A DNA stretch of 64,000 bases from Halalkalicoccus tibetensis. Its GTDB lineage: Archaea; Halobacteriota; Halobacteria; Halobacteriales; Halalkalicoccaceae. Shown here piece by piece: positions 60,629-64,000 of the stretch (positions are counted from its first letter, which is position 1; each line of letters opens with the position of its first letter). Both the position numbers and the translations under genes were made by a program. Location of the stretch: assembly GCF_037996645.1 (NCBI RefSeq), contig NZ_JBBMXV010000002.1, forward strand, positions 1 through 64,000, in the 5' to 3' direction. The notes under the pieces were generated by a model. It did not search any database, was not told the DNA's origin, and worked only from the letters and a program-made list of their open reading frames with translations.

Positions 60629-61759
60629 ATGAGCGAGGATTTCTACGACGTCCTCGGCGTGAGTCGGGACGCCGACGAGGACGAGATCAACCAGGCCTTC
60701 CGGAAGAAGGCCGCCAAGTACCACCCGGACGTCAGCGACGAGCCGGACGCAGAGGAGAAGTTCAAGAAGGCGAAGAAGGCAAAGGAGGTGCTGACGGACG
60801 AACAACAGCGCTCGGCCTACGACCGGATGGGCCACGAGCAGTTCGAGCAGGCCGAGAAGCGCGGCGGCTTCGACGCCGGCGGCGCCGGCGGGTTCGGGGG
60901 CGCCGGCGCGGGCGGCTTCGGCGGTGGCGGTGGCGGCCTCGGCGACATCTTCGAGCAGTTCTTCGGCGGGAGCGGTGGCGGCGGCCGCCGGCAGGGTGCG
61001 GACCTCCAGACCCGACTGTCCGTCACCCTCGAGGAGATCTACGAGGGCGTCGAGAAGGAGATGACGATCAACCGCCCCGAGGAATGTCCCTCGTGTGACG
61101 GCGCGGGCGGGGAGAACCCCGAGACCTGCCCCGAGTGTAACGGGCAGGGTCAGGTCACTCAGGTCCAACAGACCCCCTTCGGCCGGATGCAGCAGACCCA
61201 GGCCTGCCCCAACTGTCGGGGCGACGGCCAGGTCTACGAGGAGACCTGCGGCGAGTGTCGCGGCGACGGGCAGGTCACCCGCGAGACCACGCTCTCGGTC
61301 GAGATTCCGAAGGGGATCCGCGACGGCCAGTCGCTGCGGATGGAACGGGAGGGCGCGCCCGGCGAGCGGGGCGGTCCGAAGGGCGACCTCCTGATCGAGA
61401 TCCGGGTCGAGGACCATCCCGACTTCGAGCGCGACGGCGACGACCTGCGCCACAGGAAGCCGATCTCCTTCCCGAAGGCCGTCTTCGGCGCCACCGTCGA
61501 GGTGCCGACGATGGACGGCACGGTAGAGATGGACGTCCCGGCGGGCACCCAGAGCGGCGAGCGCTTCCGCCTCGAAGGGAAAGGGATGCCCCGGCTGCGC
61601 CGGCGCGGACGGGGGGACCTCTACGTCTCGATCCAGGTCGTCACGCCCGAGGAGCTCAACGACGAACAGCGCGAGGCCCTCGAAACCTTCGCGGAGGCCG
61701 GCGGCGAGGAGATCGAGGTCGAACAGGGCTTCTTCGAGAAGATCAAGAGCTCGCTGTAA
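60629..61759 (+). CDS. dnaJ: DnaJ (Hsp40) co-chaperone
   Basis: 376-residue type I DnaJ. J domain with [20 protein letters not shown] (H-P-D at 31-33), a long Gly-rich linker, the four zinc-binding repeats [24 protein letters not shown] and CGECRGDG, and the C-terminal substrate-binding domain ([35 protein letters not shown]). It stimulates DnaK ATPase. Start ATG at 60629. Confidence 0.97.
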   Translation: MSEDFYDVLGVSRDADEDEINQAFRKKAAKYHPDVSDEPDAEEKFKKAKKAKEVLTDEQQRSAYDRMGHEQFEQAEKRGGFDAGGAGGFGGAGAGGFGGGGGGLGDIFEQFFGGSGGGGRRQGADLQTRLSVTLEEIYEGVEKEMTINRPEECPSCDGAGGENPETCPECNGQGQVTQVQQTPFGRMQQTQACPNCRGDGQVYEETCGECRGDGQVTRETTLSVEIPKGIRDGQSLRMEREGAPGERGGPKGDLLIEIRVEDHPDFERDGDDLRHRKPISFPKAVFGATVEVPTMDGTVEMDVPAGTQSGERFRLEGKGMPRLRRRGRGDLYVSIQVVTPEELNDEQREALETFAEAGGEEIEVEQGFFEKIKSSL

Positions 61760-61799
61760 GGAACGTTTATCATCGTTCGTGACGAAGATAAACGGGACC

Positions 61800-62393
61800 A
61801 TGACTGGCAAGAAGATCCTGTTACTGGCCGGCGATTTCGTCGAGGACTACGAGGTAATGGTGCCGTTCCAGGCGCTGGGGACGGTGGGCCACGAGGTCCA
61901 CGCGGTCTGTCCCGAGAAGGAGGCAGGCGAGACCGTGAAGACGGCGATCCACGACTTCGAGGGCGACCAGACCTATACGGAGAAACCGGGGCATGACTTC
62001 GAGCTGACCCACGACTTCGAGAGCGTGGATCCCGCGGAGTACGACGCGCTCGTCGTGCCGGGCGGACGCGCGCCCGAGTACCTCCGGACCTACGACGGGG
62101 TGCTCGAGATCGTCCGACACTTCTTCGAGGCCGACAAGCCCGTCGCGTCGCTCTGTCACGGCCTGCAGGTGCTCGCGGCCGCCGACGTCCTCGACGGGCG
62201 GACCTGCACCGCCTACCCGGCGCTCGAACCCGAGGTCCGCGCGGCCGGGGCCGAGTGGACCGACGAGGTGACCCGCGAGGGAAACCTCGTGACCGCCCAG
62301 GCCTGGCCCGACCACCCCGCGTGGCTCGCGGAGTTCCTCGACCTGCTCGGGACCGACGTCGAGCACGCCGAGCCCGCGCCCGCGGACGACTGA
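61800..62393 (+). CDS. DJ-1/PfpI-family protein
   Basis: 197-residue class I glutamine amidotransferase-like protein. Nucleophile Cys119 in [11 protein letters not shown] (the G-x-C-H-G elbow form is shifted to S-L-C-H-G), with the Glu15 in GDFVEDYE (the conserved acidic partner), and [17 protein letters not shown] for the catalytic loop. PfpI/DJ-1 proteins are proteases, deglycases or chaperones; which applies is unknown. It is 40 bp after dnaJ, a stress-protein context. ATG at 61800. Confidence 0.87.
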   Translation: MTGKKILLLAGDFVEDYEVMVPFQALGTVGHEVHAVCPEKEAGETVKTAIHDFEGDQTYTEKPGHDFELTHDFESVDPAEYDALVVPGGRAPEYLRTYDGVLEIVRHFFEADKPVASLCHGLQVLAAADVLDGRTCTAYPALEPEVRAAGAEWTDEVTREGNLVTAQAWPDHPAWLAEFLDLLGTDVEHAEPAPADD

Positions 62394-62437
62394 GACGAGA
62401 CCGAGCACGTATTTTTCGCCGCCCACGAAGGGGCGGC

Positions 62438-63142
62438 ATGGACACCATCGGGGAGCTGGTCGCCCGGGAGCGACGCACCCGCGAGCCGGCGCTTCGCGCA
62501 CGGACCGGCGTCAACCTCCGGTACGACTACTACCAGTTCTGTACGACCGCCCACAAGGCGGGCAACTTCTTCAGCCACCGCGGGGTGCGGGCGGGCTCGC
62601 TCGTCGGGATCGTGGGGGAGGAGAGCGGCGCGCCGCTGCTGTCGCTGTTCGGGGCGGCGCTGCTCGGCGCCCGCGTTCGCTTCGATCCCCCGCGGGAGAT
62701 CGACGCGCGCCTGCTCGTCGCCCCCGGAGAGCGCATCGAGGGCTACGACCTGCCGGCGGGCGCGAGCCACCTCGCCTACGACGGCGAAGCGGGAGGGGGA
62801 GTCGAGGCGTTCGGCGAGAGCGTCTGGAGCGAGAACCCCGCCTGTCCCGTCCCTCCGGAGGTCGGCCCGGACACCCCGATGCTCGAAACCGACGACGGCG
62901 AGCACACCCACGGCGAGCTGCTCGCGGCCACCGAGCGGATCGTCGCCGAGTCGGGTCTCGACGCCGGCGACGAGGTGGCGATCCGCGCGCCGCTCGCCCA
63001 CCCCGGGACGGTCGTCGCGGGCGTGCTCGCGCCCCTCGCGGCGGGCGGCGTGATCGTCCTCCCCGGCCCCGACGAGGTGGCGGACGTCGCCGTCGGTAAC
63101 GGTCCGGAACCCGAGGCGATCGACCCTACCGACGCCCTGTAA
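62438..63142 (+). CDS. ANL-fold acyl-CoA synthetase-like protein, catalytic motifs lost (interrupted)
   Basis: 234 residues to a TAA at 63140-63142. It is similar to the large N-domain of AMP-forming ligases: GELVARERRTREPALRARTG, GVRAGSLVGIVGEESGAPLL and, later, GDEVAIRAPLAHPGTVVAGV-type text. The T-S-G-T-T-G-x-x-K P-loop is replaced by a D-D-G-E-H-T-H-G segment, and the C-terminal domain with the catalytic lysine is absent. It should not adenylate acids itself. The frame continues with strong coding character for 57 more codons past the TAA to a TGA at 63314-63316, so the gene is likely interrupted. Functional relation to the convergent ACS-like gene at 63319 is likely but unproven. Confidence 0.7.
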   Translation: MDTIGELVARERRTREPALRARTGVNLRYDYYQFCTTAHKAGNFFSHRGVRAGSLVGIVGEESGAPLLSLFGAALLGARVRFDPPREIDARLLVAPGERIEGYDLPAGASHLAYDGEAGGGVEAFGESVWSENPACPVPPEVGPDTPMLETDDGEHTHGELLAATERIVAESGLDAGDEVAIRAPLAHPGTVVAGVLAPLAAGGVIVLPGPDEVADVAVGNGPEPEAIDPTDAL

Positions 63143-63316
63143 GGATTCATCGCGGGCATCGATCCGATCCTCGACCGACTGCGCACGATGACCAACGTCA
63201 CCGGCGACCTGGCGGTGGCGACGCTGGTCGGCCACTGGAACGGCGCGGTCGACTTCGACGGCGGCGTCTGGGCGAGCGGCGACGGGGCCCCGGCGGTCGC
63301 GCCGAGCGACGACTGA
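63143..63316 (+). pseudogene. 3' continuation of the interrupted ANL-like gene
   Basis: In the same frame as the preceding gene, directly after its TAA, 57 codons read GFIAGIDPILDRLRTMTNV... VATLVGHWNGAVDFDGGVWA...APSDD and stop at TGA (63314-63316). Nearly every codon ends in G or C, as in real genes of this window, which argues for a former continuous ORF of about 292 codons. The TAA could be a nonsense mutation, an error, or a readthrough site. No start codon fits a separate gene before a later ATG (M-T-N-V). Confidence 0.6.
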
Positions 63317-63318
63317 TT

Positions 63319-64000
63319 CTATCGCGCTTCCTCGAGCCCCTCCAGCGCCTCGGGGTTCTCGATCGAGCCCGTGTCGCCGAGCTCCTCGCCGGTGTAGGCG
63401 GCCTGGATCGCACGGCGGACGACCTTCCCGCTCTGGGTCTTCGGGAACTCCGCGACGAACAGCACCTCGCGGGGACGGAACGGTTTTCCGAGCTCCTCGC
63501 CGACCTGCCCGCGCAGCTCCTCGCGCAGCTCGTCGCCCTCCTCGACGCCCTCCTCGAGGACGACGTAGGTGACGACCGCCGTGCCAGTCGTGTCGTCGGG
63601 GACGCCCACCGCGGCGGCCTGGTTGACCGCCTCGTGGTCCATCAGCGCGCCCTCGACTTCGGCGGGTCCGACCTTTCGGCCGGCGACGTTCAGCGCGTCA
63701 TCCGCGCGGCCGTGGAGGAACCAGAAGCCGTCCTCGTCCTTCTGGGCCCAGTCGCCGTGGTCCCACAGCGGCGGGTCCTCGAAGGAGCTCCAGTACTCCT
63801 GGAGATACCGCTCGTCGCCCTCCCAGAGCGACTTCGTCATGCTCGGACACGAATCGCGCGCGACCAGAAAGCCTCGCTCGCCCTCGTCGGCGACCGACTC
63901 GCCCTGGGAGTTCACGATGTCGATGTCCATTCCCAGGCCAGGACCGCCGAGGGTACAGGGTTTGAGCGGCTGGTTGGGCATCGGCATCAGGAAACAGCCA
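63319..64000 (-). CDS. AMP-forming acyl/acetyl-CoA synthetase (C-terminal part)
   Basis: The gene's 5' end is beyond the window, since the frame stays open to 64000 and the N-terminal ANL half is missing. The 227 residues visible carry the DGDWAQ-KDEDGFWFLHGRADD hinge and NVAGRKVGPAEVEGALMDHE (A8 region), and the catalytic lysine region FPKTQSGKVVRRAIQAAYTG near the end. This is the ANL C-terminal domain of acetyl-, propionyl- or acyl-CoA synthetases. It is convergent with the interrupted ANL-like gene, ending 2 bp after it. Confidence 0.9.
   Translation of the reverse strand, partial: GCFLMPMPNQPLKPCTLGGPGLGMDIDIVNSQGESVADEGERGFLVARDSCPSMTKSLWEGDERYLQEYWSSFEDPPLWDHGDWAQKDEDGFWFLHGRADDALNVAGRKVGPAEVEGALMDHEAVNQAAAVGVPDDTTGTAVVTYVVLEEGVEEGDELREELRGQVGEELGKPFRPREVLFVAEFPKTQSGKVVRRAIQAAYTGEELGDTGSIENPEALEGLEEAR

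Overview
The window reads as a chromosomal segment of a halophilic archaeon (class Halobacteria). It is visibly GC-rich, codons mostly end in G or C, nearly every soluble protein is loaded with Asp and Glu, and promoters have the archaeal BRE/TATA form 25-30 bp upstream of start codons, often with almost no leader. The information-processing genes are archaeal: family B DNA polymerase, Mre11-Rad50, XPB-Bax1, the PAN proteasome ATPase and a PAC2-type proteasome chaperone. Genus cannot be fixed from sequence alone. I recognise no tRNA, rRNA, CRISPR array or transposase.

Layout. 1-5.3 kb: sufB (cut by the window edge), sufC, DNA polymerase B, a tandem intergenic repeat and three small haloarchaeal genes. 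5.2-9.6 kb: rad50-mre11 and a winged-helix gene. 9.7-12.9 kb: PAN, serine acetyltransferase, two small genes and a bactofilin-like beta-helix protein. 13-18 kb: an electron-transfer-flavoprotein operon made of a zinc-type 7Fe ferredoxin, EtfB, EtfA with an unusual N-terminus, a FixC-FixX fusion and one unknown gene. 18-25 kb: two GNATs, an FMN monooxygenase, an ATP-grasp ligase, a Ygr210/YchF-type GTPase and small genes, with a lower-GC patch near 23 kb. 25.2-30.6 kb: a tightly overlapping four-gene operon of an Nramp-like transporter without the metal-site motifs, HyuA, HyuB and a maleate isomerase/Asp-Glu racemase-like enzyme.

31-44 kb holds a UbiA prenyltransferase and then a block for acyl-CoA breakdown: acyl-CoA synthetase, enoyl-CoA hydratase, MBL hydrolase, acyl-CoA dehydrogenase with a regulator, MaoC dehydratase, a 3-hydroxyacyl-CoA dehydrogenase/hydratase fusion and two SDRs. 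It closes with a divergent pair, an ACAD10/11-type dehydrogenase and an APH-type kinase. This pair looks like the split form of the eukaryotic ACAD10/11 proteins and of the bacterial LvaA/LvaC pair, which remove a 4-hydroxy group from acyl-CoAs through a phospho-intermediate. The Etf operon at 13-18 kb would be a plausible electron sink for the dehydrogenases.

44-56 kb: an aminotransferase, an RND/MMPL transporter with a long charged coiled-coil insert, the PAC2 chaperone, an RNA m5C methyltransferase with a separate PUA-like partner, an MFS transporter and Bax1/XPB with an antisense zinc-finger gene between them. 56-62.4 kb: grpE, dnaK and dnaJ, interspersed with a small membrane protein, an NAD(P)-binding protein and a beta-propeller, then a DJ-1/PfpI protein. 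The end of the window has an ANL-fold pseudo-synthetase interrupted by an in-frame TAA and a partial AMP-forming acyl-CoA synthetase.

The candidates most worth following up are the split ACAD10/11-like pair in its beta-oxidation block, the Nramp-like/HyuAB operon, and the zinc-ferredoxin-Etf-FixCX operon.
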